Origin: Cyanobium sp. PCC 7001
GTDB taxonomy: Bacteria; Cyanobacteriota; Cyanobacteriia; PCC-6307; Cyanobiaceae
Reading direction: 5' to 3'
Length of the DNA: 55,296 bases
Assembly (NCBI RefSeq): GCF_000155635.1
Contig: NZ_DS990556.1
Coordinates: 554,780 to 610,075, forward strand
Shown here: positions 44,978-52,760 of the stretch, one piece after another
How positions within the stretch are numbered: position 1 is the stretch's first letter
How the letters are laid out: each line of letters starts with the position of its first letter
Made by a program: the position numbers and the translations under genes
The notes under the pieces: generated by a model
What the model saw: the letters and a program-made list of their open reading frames with translations, nothing else
Told to the model about the DNA's origin: nothing
The model's database searches: none

Positions 44978-46124
44978 AGGCCGGCAGCTCGGTTCGGAAC
45001 AGCTCGAGCAGGCGGTCCACGTTCTCCGGACGGCTGTTGAAGCCCATCAGGCCGATCCGCCAGACCTTGCCGGCCAGGGCCCCCAGACCGCCTCCCACCT
45101 CGATGCCGTGCCGGTTGAGCAGGTGGAGGGAGAAGGCCTTGCCGTCGACACCCTCCGGTATGCGCACCGTGGTGAGCGTGGGAAGCCGCAGGTGCTCAGG
45201 CGCATGGAGTTCCAGGCCAAGATCCTCCAGGCCCGCCCACAGCCGTTCGGCATTGCTCTGATGCCGGGCCCAGGCGTTCTCGAGGCCCTCCTCGGCAAGG
45301 AGGCGAAGGGCCTCCCGCATGCCGAAGTTCATGTTCACCGGCGCGGTGTGGTGGTACACCCGATCGCTGCCCCAGTACTGGTTGAGCAGGGTCACGTCGA
45401 GATACCAGTTGGGCACCTTGCCCTCGCGCCGCCGCATCTTCTCCTCGGCGCGGGGACCCATCGTGAACGGACCGAGTCCGGGCGGGCAGCTCAGGCCCTT
45501 CTGGCTGCAGCTGTAGGCCAGATCCACCTGCCAGGCATCGAGATGCACCGGCACGGCCCCGAGGGAGGTCACCGTGTCCAGCAGCAGCAGGCAGCCGTGC
45601 GTCCTGCACACCTCACCGATGCCCTCCATGGGCTGGCGGATGCCGGTGGAGGTTTCGGCATGCACCAGGGCCAGCACCGTCGGTCGATGCTGCTTCACGG
45701 CCGCCTCGATCTCCTCGAGGGTGAAGGCCTCGCCCCAGGGACGTTCAATCGTCACCACCTCGGCGCGGTAGCGGCCCGCCATGTCCGCCAGACGCAGGCC
45801 GAAATAGCCCTTCACCGCCACCAGCACCTTGTCGCCGGGTTCGATGGTGTTGGCCAGGGTGGCCTCCATGGCGGCACTGCCCGTGCCGCTCATGGGAATC
45901 GTGAGGCGGTTGTCCGTCTGCCAGGCGTAGCGGAGCAGCTCCTGCACCTCCCCCATCAGCTCCACGTAGAGCGGATCGAGATGGCCGATCGGGTTGCGGG
46001 CCAACGCCTGCAGCACCGTGGGATGGGCATTGGAGGGCCCGGGACCCAGCAGCAGCCGATCGGGGGTGGCGATGGGCCCAAGGGCGCGGCGGTGGGCGTT
46101 GTTGACGGGGTGCGGCGCGGACAA
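44931..46124 (-). CDS. Alanine-glyoxylate/serine-glyoxylate type aminotransferase (class V)
   Basis: It is a class V PLP aminotransferase, most likely converting glyoxylate from photorespiration to glycine with alanine or serine as donor. Motifs: LLLGPGPSNAHPTV (N-terminal), MSGTGSAAMEATLAN (PLP phosphate), LLLDTVTSLGAVPV (PLP Asp), and the Schiff-base Lys in SCSQKGLSCPPGL. GGLGALAGKVWRIGLMG is the C-terminal substrate-Arg block. I choose TTG 46124 (397 residues); the frame is open to another TTG at 46175. The last 47 bases overlap tadA. The gene lies downstream of apcF on the same strand, with a 127-base gap. Confidence 0.93.
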   Translation of the reverse strand: MSAPHPVNNAHRRALGPIATPDRLLLGPGPSNAHPTVLQALARNPIGHLDPLYVELMGEVQELLRYAWQTDNRLTIPMSGTGSAAMEATLANTIEPGDKVLVAVKGYFGLRLADMAGRYRAEVVTIERPWGEAFTLEEIEAAVKQHRPTVLALVHAETSTGIRQPMEGIGEVCRTHGCLLLLDTVTSLGAVPVHLDAWQVDLAYSCSQKGLSCPPGLGPFTMGPRAEEKMRRREGKVPNWYLDVTLLNQYWGSDRVYHHTAPVNMNFGMREALRLLAEEGLENAWARHQSNAERLWAGLEDLGLELHAPEHLRLPTLTTVRIPEGVDGKAFSLHLLNRHGIEVGGGLGALAGKVWRIGLMGFNSRPENVDRLLELFRTELPAFRPGAGSRQAAAVAV

Positions 46125-46251
46125 AAGCCTGAGGACGTGGAGGGGAAAGGGGGAGGGGAGCCCGGTGCCGCGCAATCGGCGGCGGAGGCATGGGTGTCGG
46201 ACTCAACTCCGCTGGCCGGCAGCCTACGGACCGGAGCGGCGGCCGCGCTGT

Positions 46252-46782
46252 TCAGCGGGCGCGCACATCACTGGCGGCCAGACCCCGACAGAGGTGCTCG
46301 AAGGGCGGACGCACCACGGAGGCCAGAGCCGCGGGATCGTTCATGCCCTCGGCGCTGAGCAGCTCGCAGACCACATCGGCCAGCAGGGCGATGCTGCGCA
46401 CCGTGGGGCCGGTGGGCACTCCCAGACTCTTGTAGGTGTCATCGAGCCCGTTCAGCACCCGCTCGTTGAGGATGGTCGCGTCCGCGGCCATCAAGGCATA
46501 GCTGGCGTAGCGGAGGAAGTAGTCCATGTCCCGCAGACAGGCGGACAGCCGGCGGGTGGTGTAGGCGTTGCCACCGGGAAGGATCAGCTCGGGATCACCC
46601 AGCCACAGGCGCTGGGAGGCCTCGCGCACGATGGCGGCGGCTTCCCGGTTGATCAGTTCCACGGCCTTCAGCCGCAGCTCCGCCTCGGCGTAGTACGCCG
46701 TGATGCGATCGATGGCTTCACGGTCGAGATAACGGCCCAGCTGGTCGTAGCGGCCGATCAGACCGGTGATGGCATCGCGCAT
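46252..46782 (-). CDS. apcF: Allophycocyanin beta-18-type core subunit
   Basis: It is a phycobilisome core protein that replaces one ApcB chain in the trimer next to the linker ApcE and helps energy transfer to the photosystems. The 176 residues start MRDAITGLIGRYDQLGRYLD, the ApcF type of N-terminus. NAYTTRRLSACLRDMDYFLR holds the bilin-binding Cys, then YASYALMAADATILNERVL and YKSLGVPTGPTVRSI follow. The frame is open to a GTG at 46803. An extended -10 element lies at 46813-46821. It is divergent from glnA across a region with an NtcA-like site. ApcB is the nearest alternative; the N-terminus argues for ApcF. Confidence 0.93.
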   Translation of the reverse strand: MRDAITGLIGRYDQLGRYLDREAIDRITAYYAEAELRLKAVELINREAAAIVREASQRLWLGDPELILPGGNAYTTRRLSACLRDMDYFLRYASYALMAADATILNERVLNGLDDTYKSLGVPTGPTVRSIALLADVVCELLSAEGMNDPAALASVVRPPFEHLCRGLAASDVRAR

Positions 46783-46812
46783 GGCTGGAAGAATTCGACG
46801 CACCTGGCGCGG

Positions 46813-46821
46813 AAGCTAGCA
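46813..46821 (-). promoter_or_regulatory. Extended -10 promoter element of apcF
   Basis: On the minus strand the sequence reads GTGCTAGCTTC, with TAGCTT at 46818-46813 and TG one base before it. It is about 31 bases from the apcF ATG. The same core precedes chlP and the FkbM gene. Confidence 0.5.
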
Positions 46822-46904
46822 CTTGCGACCGGCCAGATCCCAGGCTGGCGGTGCGATCTGGCGGATTTGAGAGAAACAGTTACGCAAACCTCCGCGGCTG
46901 TTCG

Positions 46905-46918
46905 GTCACAACCGCTAC
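46905..46918 (+). promoter_or_regulatory. NtcA-like binding site upstream of glnA
   Basis: GTC-N8-TAC is one mismatch from the NtcA consensus GTA-N8-TAC. A TACCGT -10 box (46942-46947) follows 23 bases later, close to the 22-base spacing of NtcA-activated class II promoters. The architecture predicts nitrogen-responsive activation of glnA. Confidence 0.65.
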
Positions 46919-46941
46919 ACGGCGCTCCCCAGGGGTCTCCG

Positions 46942-46947
46942 TACCGT
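46942..46947 (+). promoter_or_regulatory. glnA -10 box
   Basis: TACCGT fits the TAN3T form of NtcA-dependent -10 boxes. It gives a leader of about 37 bases before the ATG at 46991. The leader has no visible Shine-Dalgarno sequence and is too short for a glutamine riboswitch. Confidence 0.6.
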
Positions 46948-46990
46948 CCGCTCACGCCGACTTCGGGGCGGCACCCAATCCATTCTCGTC

Positions 46991-48409
46991 ATGGCCCACA
47001 CAGCCCAGGACGTCCTCCGTCAGATCCAGGACGAGGGCATCGAGCTGATTGACCTCAAGTTCGTCGACCTGCACGGCAAATGGCAGCACCTCACGGTCTG
47101 CAAGGAACTGATCGATGAAGACGCCTTCACCAGCGGTGTGGCGTTCGACGGCTCCTCCATCCGCGGCTGGAAGGCGATCAACGAGTCGGACATGGCCATG
47201 GTGCCCGATCCGAAGACCGCCTGGATCGACCCCTTCTACAGCCACAAGACCCTCAGCCTGATCTGTTCGATCCAGGAGCCCCGCAGCGGCCAGCCCTACG
47301 GCCGCTGCCCCCGGGCCCTGGCCCAGAAGGCCCTGGAGTATCTGGCCTCCACGGGTATCGCCGATACGGCGTTTTTCGGCCCCGAGCCTGAATTCTTCGT
47401 CTTCGACGACGTGCGCTACACCTCCGGGAGTGGCAGCAGTTTCTACAGCGTCGATTCGATCGAGGCCCCCTGGAACACCGCCCGCCTTGAGGAGGGAGGC
47501 AACCTCGCCTACAAGATCCAGCTGAAGGAGGGCTACTTCCCGGTGTCGCCGAACGACACCCTGCAGGACATGAGGACCGAGATGATCCTCACCATGGCCT
47601 CCCTTGGGGTGCCGATCGAGAAGCACCACCACGAGGTGGCCACGGCCCAGCACGAGCTGGGCATGAAGTTCGCCGAGCTGATCAGCGCCGCGGACAACGT
47701 GATGATCTACAAGTACGTCGTCCGCAACGTCGCCAAGAAGTACGGCAAGACGGCCACGTTCATGCCCAAGCCCGTGTTCGCCGACAACGGCACCGGCATG
47801 CACGTGCACCAGAGCCTGTGGAAAGCCGGCAACCCCCTGTTCTTCGGTGAGGGCACCTACGCCAACCTCTCCCAGACCGCCCGCTGGTACATCGGCGGTC
47901 TGCTCAGGCACGCCCCCAGCTTCCTGGCCTTCACCAACCCCACCACCAACAGCTACAAGCGGCTGGTGCCCGGCTTCGAAGCTCCGGTGAACCTGGTGTA
48001 CTCCCAGGGCAACCGCTCAGCCGCCGTGCGCATTCCGCTCACGGGTCCGAGCCCGAAGGCCAAGCGCCTCGAGTTCCGCTCCGGCGATGCTCTCTCCAAC
48101 CCCTACCTGGGCTTCGCGGCCATGCTGATGGCCGGCATCGACGGCATCAAGAACCAGATCGATCCGGGCGATGGCACCGACGTCGACCTGTTCGAGCTCA
48201 GCGCCGAGGAGCTGGCCAAGATCTCCACCGTGCCCGCCTCCCTCAACGGTGCGCTCGAAGCACTCGATGCCGACAAGCACTACCTGATGGAAGGTGGGGT
48301 GTTCTCGGAGGACTTCATCAACAACTGGATCGCTCTCAAGTACGAAGAGGTGCAGCAGCTGCGCCAGCGTCCCCATCCGCATGAATTCGTGATGTACTAC
48401 GACGCATGA
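46991..48409 (+). CDS. glnA: Type I glutamine synthetase
   Basis: It makes glutamine from glutamate, ammonia and ATP, the entry point of nitrogen. The 472 residues match GSI. Motifs: [30 protein letters not shown] (metal Glu), [26 protein letters not shown] (ammonia site), [19 protein letters not shown], and [17 protein letters not shown]. The C-terminus has [23 protein letters not shown] with no adenylylation-loop Tyr that I can identify, in line with cyanobacterial GS being controlled by small inactivating proteins. An NtcA-like promoter lies upstream. The stop overlaps the oxygenase ATG. Confidence 0.98.
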   Translation: MAHTAQDVLRQIQDEGIELIDLKFVDLHGKWQHLTVCKELIDEDAFTSGVAFDGSSIRGWKAINESDMAMVPDPKTAWIDPFYSHKTLSLICSIQEPRSGQPYGRCPRALAQKALEYLASTGIADTAFFGPEPEFFVFDDVRYTSGSGSSFYSVDSIEAPWNTARLEEGGNLAYKIQLKEGYFPVSPNDTLQDMRTEMILTMASLGVPIEKHHHEVATAQHELGMKFAELISAADNVMIYKYVVRNVAKKYGKTATFMPKPVFADNGTGMHVHQSLWKAGNPLFFGEGTYANLSQTARWYIGGLLRHAPSFLAFTNPTTNSYKRLVPGFEAPVNLVYSQGNRSAAVRIPLTGPSPKAKRLEFRSGDALSNPYLGFAAMLMAGIDGIKNQIDPGDGTDVDLFELSAEELAKISTVPASLNGALEALDADKHYLMEGGVFSEDFINNWIALKYEEVQQLRQRPHPHEFVMYYDA

Positions 48410-49347
48410 TCGTTGGGGGACAGACCCTGGCTCGCCGTCCCCTCCTGGCTCCACTGCTCGCGCCACTCCCTCCGGCACCCCCGCGGATGCTGGAGGGTAC
48501 TCGCTTGGATGGGCTTCTCGCCCCCCTCAGCTTCGACGCCGCCGCACTCGCGGGCAAGCCGGAGCTGCAGCGGCGGGCGGCCCTGCAGCTCCGGCGCCAT
48601 GGGCTGCTGATCCTGCGCTCCGCAGCTGATCGTGGGCAGCTTCAGAACCTCGGCCGGGTCGTGGACAGCGCCTGGCATCTGGCCCGGCATGGGAAGGCGG
48701 GGGATCCCGCCGCCTCGGTGCTGATCAACCGCGGCAAGCGTCGTGCGATTCGCGGGTATCGCGCCCTCGTGGGGGCCAGCAAGGCCGTGATCAGCATCCG
48801 CGCCAATGAGGATGCGGGGATGCTGGATGTGTTCCATCCCGAGAAGCTCATCCCCGAGGCCTCCGCGCAGGTCGTCAACGCCCTGGCCGAAGGGCTGGTG
48901 ATCAGGCTGCTCGATCAGGCCTTCGGTCGACCCTTCCAGGTGCAGGCCCGCAACCTCTACGTGAACCGGGGTGTGCTCAACACCCGTGGCTTCCACACCG
49001 ACGGCGGCGGCATGAAGGCCAAGGCCTTCCTGTATCTCAGCGATGTGGGCAGCCTGGCTCAGGGACCGTTCTGCTACGTGCCCGGCTCCCATCGCTGGTT
49101 CTGGCGGCGCTGGCTCAACCGCTGGCACAGCCGCGCCCACGGACGGCGCCCCGATGACTGCGCTCTGCTGCCGGGCCAGATCGCCGTGCCGGTGCTCTGC
49201 GCCACCGGCGATCTGGTGATCGCCATGCAGCACGGTGTGCACCGGGGGTTGCCCCAGCAGCCCGGCGCCGAGCGCGCCGTGCTGCTCAGCATGCTGCAGC
49301 CCATCCACCGGCAGGGGCTGGAGCGTTGGTCAGCTCAGCCGGAGTGA
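48406..49347 (+). CDS. Phytanoyl-CoA dioxygenase (PhyH)-like Fe(II)/2-oxoglutarate oxygenase
   Basis: It is a predicted non-heme iron oxygenase using 2-oxoglutarate; the substrate is unknown. The double-stranded beta-helix core shows the iron triad His197-x-Asp199 ([18 protein letters not shown]) and a distal His in QHGVHRG (276 or 279), with Arg290 about 11 residues on as the likely 2-oxoglutarate anchor. [12 protein letters not shown] is another family-like block. The 313-residue form starts at ATG 48406, overlapping the glnA stop (ATGA); ATG 48487 is an alternative that removes a Pro-rich leader. Coupling to glnA suggests nitrogen-linked expression. Confidence 0.85.
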   Translation: MIVGGQTLARRPLLAPLLAPLPPAPPRMLEGTRLDGLLAPLSFDAAALAGKPELQRRAALQLRRHGLLILRSAADRGQLQNLGRVVDSAWHLARHGKAGDPAASVLINRGKRRAIRGYRALVGASKAVISIRANEDAGMLDVFHPEKLIPEASAQVVNALAEGLVIRLLDQAFGRPFQVQARNLYVNRGVLNTRGFHTDGGGMKAKAFLYLSDVGSLAQGPFCYVPGSHRWFWRRWLNRWHSRAHGRRPDDCALLPGQIAVPVLCATGDLVIAMQHGVHRGLPQQPGAERAVLLSMLQPIHRQGLERWSAQPE

Positions 49348-49605
49348 TGGCGAACCTGGGCGATGGCGCTGTCGTGGAGGTGTTTGTGATGGGCCTGGCG
49401 CACGGCCCAGGCCTGGAGCTGATGCGTGGCATCACCCGCGGGGTTCAGGTCGTGGTGCTCGGTGATCTGGGCGAGCTCGGCGCCATGGCGGCGCTGGTCA
49501 CGCTGATGATGAACGGCCCAGGCCAGAAACTCCCGCCCTGGACCGGCCTGGCGGGCGGCATTGGCGGGCGGCATTGGCGGGCAGGTGGAGCTTGGAGGCA
49601 GCCAT
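49335..49605 (-). pseudogene. Frameshifted small His-rich gene (13-bp tandem duplication)
   Basis: A minus-strand gene starts at ATG 49605 with a strong AGGAG seven bases upstream and reads MAASKLHLPANAARQ. It then runs into a 13-bp tandem duplication (49550-49575) that shifts the frame; that frame stops at 49498 after 35 residues. Removing one 13-bp copy joins it to the 49335 frame, giving about 84 residues: AGPGREFLAWAVHHQRDQRR, then a His/Gln-rich helical stretch ending RHHSG. The duplication also creates a new ATG at 49574 (MPPANAARQ, 79 residues) that could still make most of the protein, but without a Shine-Dalgarno sequence. The family is unknown. It overlaps the oxygenase gene end by 13 bases. 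Confidence 0.6.
49550..49575. repeat. 13-bp tandem duplication
   Basis: The unit GGCGGGCGGCATT occurs twice without a gap (49550-49562 and 49563-49575) and is followed by a 7-base partial copy. Thirteen is not a multiple of three, so each extra unit changes the reading frame of the small gene it lies in. Confidence 0.9.
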
Positions 49606-49675
49606 GGCAGGGCTCCTGGATCTCTCTTCAGTCTCCTGCCACTCTGTAGCCGTTGATACCGGAGCTGCTGGAGCG

Positions 49676-50674
49676 TTACACCTCTTGACCCACGGCGGCC
49701 GCCTGGGCGGTGCCGGCCGTTCCAGGCGGGCCCAGCTCGCCCAGCTGGCGCTGGAGGCGGGCATTGGTGGGATGGAGTGCCGTGCCCCTCAGCAGGATGG
49801 CGCGGGCCTCATCCAGCCGGCCCGCCGAGCGCAGCAGGGCCGAGAGCTCGAGGAAACCGCGCGGGTGGGGGCGGGCCCGTGAGAACAGGGTGGCGTAGAG
49901 GCCCGCAATCGCCCGATCGGGATCGGCCATCACCTTGTGCTGCAGGCGAGCCAGGTGCAGGCGGCCGCGCTCGTCATCGAGGCGTCGCAGCAGCCGGGCT
50001 GGCCATCCCCGGAACCGGACGGCCGTGTTCACGTACCAGTCGTCATGGCCGCTCAGCTCCCTGAACACGCGGCGGAACCCCTGCTCCACCATCAGCCGGT
50101 GAATCTTCGGCCGCTCGGCCGAGAAATTGTGTTCCACCGTGAAACAGCGAAATGTGAAGGCATCGAGGGGAAGATGGCTCAGCACCAGCATCTCCGCTCC
50201 TTCGACATCGAGGGAGAAATAATCAATCACCTTGGGTGCGCCCTCGCGCTGCAGGAGATCCCCCAGCGTGATCGTGGGAACGTCGAGGGTTTCGGTGAAT
50301 CCGGAGCGGGCTTCGCTGATCCGCAGCTCGGACGTCTCGTCCAGCCCTCCGTAAAGCCCATTGCAGGCGAATTGCAGGGTCTCACCCGTACGGGAATAGA
50401 GCGCTTCCCCCACAACGGGGATGGAGCGCCGCGCCTCAGCTGCCTTGCGCAGCAGGGGGTTGGGCTCTCCACCCAGCCCCTTCCAACCCATCAGTTCCAG
50501 CAGCAGCGTATTGGAGAGCTGGGTGCCGTTTGCGAGTCCGAATTCAAGAAAGTATCCCGGCTTCGGCCCGTGGCAATAGAGGGCAAACAGGTCCTGCAGG
50601 CACTGGGAATTGGTGAGGCTCTGGAACACCTCACAGAAGGCCAGAAAGCGGTCTCTGGAATCGAACAGCCCCAT
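49676..50674 (-). CDS. FkbM family methyltransferase with TPR-like C-terminal tail
   Basis: It is a predicted SAM-dependent O-methyltransferase, probably acting on a sugar or other surface or secondary metabolite. The 332 residues have the FkbM core (about 25-210): GYFLEFGLANGTQLSNTLLL (SAM site), LGGEPNPLLRKA, and IDYFSLDVEGAEMLVLSHLP, the typical Asp-x-Glu-Gly-Ala-Glu motif. The last 70 residues look like one or two TPR-type helical repeats (GFLELSALLRSAGRLDEARA, then HPTNARLQRQLGELG), an unusual add-on. An extended -10 element lies at 50702-50710, about 28 bases upstream. Confidence 0.9.
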   Translation of the reverse strand: MGLFDSRDRFLAFCEVFQSLTNSQCLQDLFALYCHGPKPGYFLEFGLANGTQLSNTLLLELMGWKGLGGEPNPLLRKAAEARRSIPVVGEALYSRTGETLQFACNGLYGGLDETSELRISEARSGFTETLDVPTITLGDLLQREGAPKVIDYFSLDVEGAEMLVLSHLPLDAFTFRCFTVEHNFSAERPKIHRLMVEQGFRRVFRELSGHDDWYVNTAVRFRGWPARLLRRLDDERGRLHLARLQHKVMADPDRAIAGLYATLFSRARPHPRGFLELSALLRSAGRLDEARAILLRGTALHPTNARLQRQLGELGPPGTAGTAQAAAVGQEV

Positions 50675-50701
50675 GGCGATCCAGCCGCTTCCGCAGCGCA
50701 G

Positions 50702-50710
50702 AAGCTAGCA
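50702..50710 (-). promoter_or_regulatory. Extended -10 promoter element of the FkbM gene
   Basis: The minus strand reads AGTGCTAGCTTCTGCGC, nearly the same as the apcF promoter (AGTGCTAGCTTCCGCGC). The TAGCTT hexamer is 28 bases before the FkbM ATG. Confidence 0.5.
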
Positions 50711-50757
50711 CTGAGACACCGCAGCCCTGAGGCACCGCAGCCCCGAGGCACCGGGCC
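50711..50757. repeat. Three imperfect 16-bp tandem repeats
   Basis: Consecutive copies of CTGAGGCACCGCAGCC (second copy exact; first and third with one to a few changes) occupy 50711-50726, 50727-50742 and 50743-50757. They lie in the gap immediately upstream of the FkbM promoter element. They could be a binding-site array or slippage. Confidence 0.75.
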
Positions 50758-50776
50758 TTCCGGCAGGGGGAACCGC

Positions 50777-51058
50777 TCAAGGCCTGAGCCACCAGGCCAG
50801 CACCAGGCCGAGGGTGCCCCAGCGCAGCATGCGCCAGAACACCGTCTCGATCCGCAGCGCTGGAGCCAGCTCCTTTGGCAGCGGGTCGAGCAGGCGTTGG
50901 GCCAGGGCCAGGCGCTGCTTCTGACGTCGCCCCGGGGCACCGCTGCTGTGGGAGGCCAGCGAGGCCAGGGTCAGCAGCCCGTCGAGGTGATGCAGCACGC
51001 CGACGGGACGCCGCGACGCGGCGCCGACGCGGGAGGACTTGGAGGTGACCCGCTTCAC
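50777..51058 (-). CDS. Small hypothetical protein with C-terminal membrane segment
   Basis: I do not recognise a family. The 93 residues start at GTG 51058. A basic, poorly ordered N-terminus is followed by an amphipathic helical part (VLHHLDGLLTLASLASHSSG, then KQRLALAQRLLDPLPKELAP) and a hydrophobic C-terminal end (MLRWGTLGLVLAWWL), so it may be a tail-anchored membrane protein. It is divergent from the gene at 51094 and is followed, after 102 bases that include a short tandem repeat, by the FkbM gene. The coding call rests on codon bias and its protein-like sequence. Confidence 0.6.
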   Translation of the reverse strand: MKRVTSKSSRVGAASRRPVGVLHHLDGLLTLASLASHSSGAPGRRQKQRLALAQRLLDPLPKELAPALRIETVFWRMLRWGTLGLVLAWWLRP

Positions 51059-51093
51059 GGCACGGGGCCCATGGCGGCGCAGGAACCGTCAGG

Positions 51094-51459
51094 ATGGACC
51101 TCTCCGGGGCAATTCGTCCAGTGCCGCAGCTGCCGACATCGCCGACCCAGCCAACCCCGCGAACACAGCCGACCCAGACGTCAACGAGGGCCTGGCCGGA
51201 GGGAGCCGCCGACCAGGCCAGGCAGCTCCACCGGTTGCTCGTCATCAACGACCGCGACTGGCATGCCCTCAAGACCCAGCGGGCCCGACGCGGCGCCGAA
51301 CAACTGGCCGCCGCCCTGGTGCAGCTTCTCGCTGCCGATGACCCCCGGCAGAGTGGGATCGGACCGGCACGTCAGGAAGCCGCCGAGCTGGTGGAGCACG
51401 CCCTGGCCTGGCTGCGGGCCGAGATCAGCGATCCGGGCTGCCCCAGCCACGGGCGCTGA
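51094..51459 (+). CDS. Small helical hypothetical protein
   Basis: A 121-residue protein from ATG 51094. The first 35 residues are a Pro/Thr/Gln-rich low-complexity leader with repeated TQPT-like units. The rest is helical: QLHRLLVINDRDWHALKTQR, then RGAEQLAAALVQLLAADDP, then EAAELVEHALAWLRAEI. It resembles short conserved proteins of picocyanobacteria, though I cannot name a function. There is no membrane segment. Its last 35 bases overlap the converging RsbW-like gene. Confidence 0.7.
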   Translation: MDLSGAIRPVPQLPTSPTQPTPRTQPTQTSTRAWPEGAADQARQLHRLLVINDRDWHALKTQRARRGAEQLAAALVQLLAADDPRQSGIGPARQEAAELVEHALAWLRAEISDPGCPSHGR

Positions 51460-51862
51460 GGGGAGAGGCCAGGCGCTGGCGCTTCACGGCCAGCTGCAGC
51501 CGATTGCCTCTGGCACTCCAGCGCACGTCGTCGAAGCAGTGGTGGATCAGGAACAGCCCGCGGCCATCGGGGGCATCGAGGGCTTCGGGCAGCCGGGCCC
51601 GGCGCGCGGTGGCGGGCACGCCGCAGCCTTCGTCCTGCACCTGCCACACCACCCAGCGCGGCGTCTCGATGCGGCGGATCCGGAGGCACTTGCCCGGATC
51701 GCAGCCGTTGCCGTGGCGTACGGCGTTGACCAGGGCTTCCTGCAGACCCAGCTGCACCTGGGCCTGCTGCCTCAGGCAGCGGATCGGCTCGAGCAGCAGT
51801 TCCACCAGTGGCGCCAGCTGCAGAGTGGACGGGGTGATGAAATCTGACCAGCGCAGGGCCAT
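51425..51862 (-). CDS. RsbW/SpoIIAB-like serine-protein kinase or anti-sigma factor
   Basis: It is a small GHKL ATPase domain of the anti-sigma type. I start at ATG 51862 (145 residues); a TTG three codons earlier is possible. The N-box is LQEALVNAVRHGNG (about residue 40-53), the G1-like motif is VQDEGCGVP, and the G2 motif is DGRGLFLIHH. Such proteins bind a sigma factor or phosphorylate an anti-anti-sigma (STAS) protein. No sigma or STAS gene is next to it, so the partner is elsewhere or it acts in a PP2C-type network. It lies downstream of the GUN4 gene on the same strand, 56 bases away. Confidence 0.88.
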   Translation of the reverse strand: MALRWSDFITPSTLQLAPLVELLLEPIRCLRQQAQVQLGLQEALVNAVRHGNGCDPGKCLRIRRIETPRWVVWQVQDEGCGVPATARRARLPEALDAPDGRGLFLIHHCFDDVRWSARGNRLQLAVKRQRLASPLSARGWGSPDR

Positions 51863-51918
51863 CAGCCGCAATCTTCAGGTCCCACGTCGACCCTACGCCG
51901 ACGCCGGCCGGGTGGCGA

Positions 51919-52650
51919 TCAGGGGCCGGGGGCGTTGATGCGTTGTTGCAGTGCGGGGTGCTGCAGCAGAGCGTCCATCAACCGAACCCCCCGCAGCTGG
52001 TTCACCAATGGCATGTGACCTTCCGGCGCCTCGATCGACCACTGGAAGGAACCGGGGTAGCGGGTCCAGCGCCCTCCTTCCTTCCAGGCGAGCCGGGGCC
52101 AGAGCTGCTCCCATCGGCCATTGCAGGCCTTCAGCAGCCTGCCCTGCACGGAAAAGCCGAACCGACCGCGCGAGTAGCAGACCCACAGGCGGTCGAGGGC
52201 ATCGAGATCGGCCGCCGGCATCGCCGCCACCTCGCTGTAGTACACGTAGCCGCGCCGCACGGCGTCCGCTCCTGCCAGCTCCCGCAGCAGGGCGCTGGTG
52301 AGCCGGTCGGCGTCCTCGAACTGCTGCCGGGCCAGGTGCTGCTGCAGCGGGGCGTAGGCGAGACCACAGGCGCTGGTGGTGGCCAGCCAGCCATCGGGGT
52401 AGCGCTGCAGGAAGGCTTCGGCCTCCGGTCCGTCTGCGGCCAGGAGCAGCTGGATCAGGGCCCCCGCGGCCCAGTCATCCCCTGTGGCGTCGAGGCCGGC
52501 CAGGTGGTCGAGGATCAGCGGGCGCAGGTCCGCGGCCCGCTCCTGCAGCGGCTTCAGCAGGGAGCGACGCTGGCGGGGGCTGGCCGTCTGAAAGCGTTCG
52601 AGCAGCGCTTCAGGACTGGCATTGGCGGAGACCGGTGGACCGGAGAGCAT
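51919..52650 (-). CDS. GUN4 domain protein
   Basis: GUN4 binds protoporphyrin IX and Mg-protoporphyrin and stimulates magnesium chelatase in chlorophyll synthesis. The 243 residues have an N-terminal helical repeat-like part (about 1-90) and a C-terminal GUN4 core (about 95-235): LARQQFEDADRLTSALL, DALDRLWVCYSRGRFGFSVQ, and WTRYPGSFQWSIEAPEGHMP. This two-domain layout matches cyanobacterial Gun4. A CATAGT -10 box on the minus strand (52684-52689) lies about 34 bases before the ATG. It is divergent from psb28, another photosynthesis gene. Some cyanobacteria have more than one GUN4 paralogue, so I leave the symbol open. Confidence 0.93.
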   Translation of the reverse strand: MLSGPPVSANASPEALLERFQTASPRQRRSLLKPLQERAADLRPLILDHLAGLDATGDDWAAGALIQLLLAADGPEAEAFLQRYPDGWLATTSACGLAYAPLQQHLARQQFEDADRLTSALLRELAGADAVRRGYVYYSEVAAMPAADLDALDRLWVCYSRGRFGFSVQGRLLKACNGRWEQLWPRLAWKEGGRWTRYPGSFQWSIEAPEGHMPLVNQLRGVRLMDALLQHPALQQRINAPGP

Positions 52651-52683
52651 GAAACCGTGTCTGTGCTGAGCCCGCAGGGGCCC

Positions 52684-52689
52684 ACTATG
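52684..52689 (-). promoter_or_regulatory. GUN4 gene -10 box
   Basis: CATAGT on the minus strand, preceded by TGA, lies 34 bases before the GUN4 ATG in the 110-base divergent gap with psb28. Confidence 0.35.
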
Positions 52690-52735
52690 TCAGGCACCAC
52701 AGGCCCCGGCGAGAGACGTTCCGGAGGCCTCTGCC

Positions 52736-52741
52736 TAGGAT
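52736..52741 (+). promoter_or_regulatory. psb28 -10 box
   Basis: TAGGAT lies 20 bases before the psb28 ATG, predicting a very short leader of about 12 bases. The typA promoter uses the same hexamer. Confidence 0.4.
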
Positions 52742-52760
52742 CGACGTTTGCCTCTCACCC

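Noticed and set aside
46948-46990. A glutamine riboswitch in the glnA leader
   Set aside because: The predicted leader is only about 40 bases and lacks the conserved riboswitch core; the NtcA-type promoter explains control better.
49326-49649. Plus-strand ORF of 107 codons over the small His-rich gene
   Set aside because: It is the mirror of the minus-strand frame. The minus strand has the better ribosome binding site (AGGAG seven bases from ATG), while this ORF starts inside the oxygenase gene.
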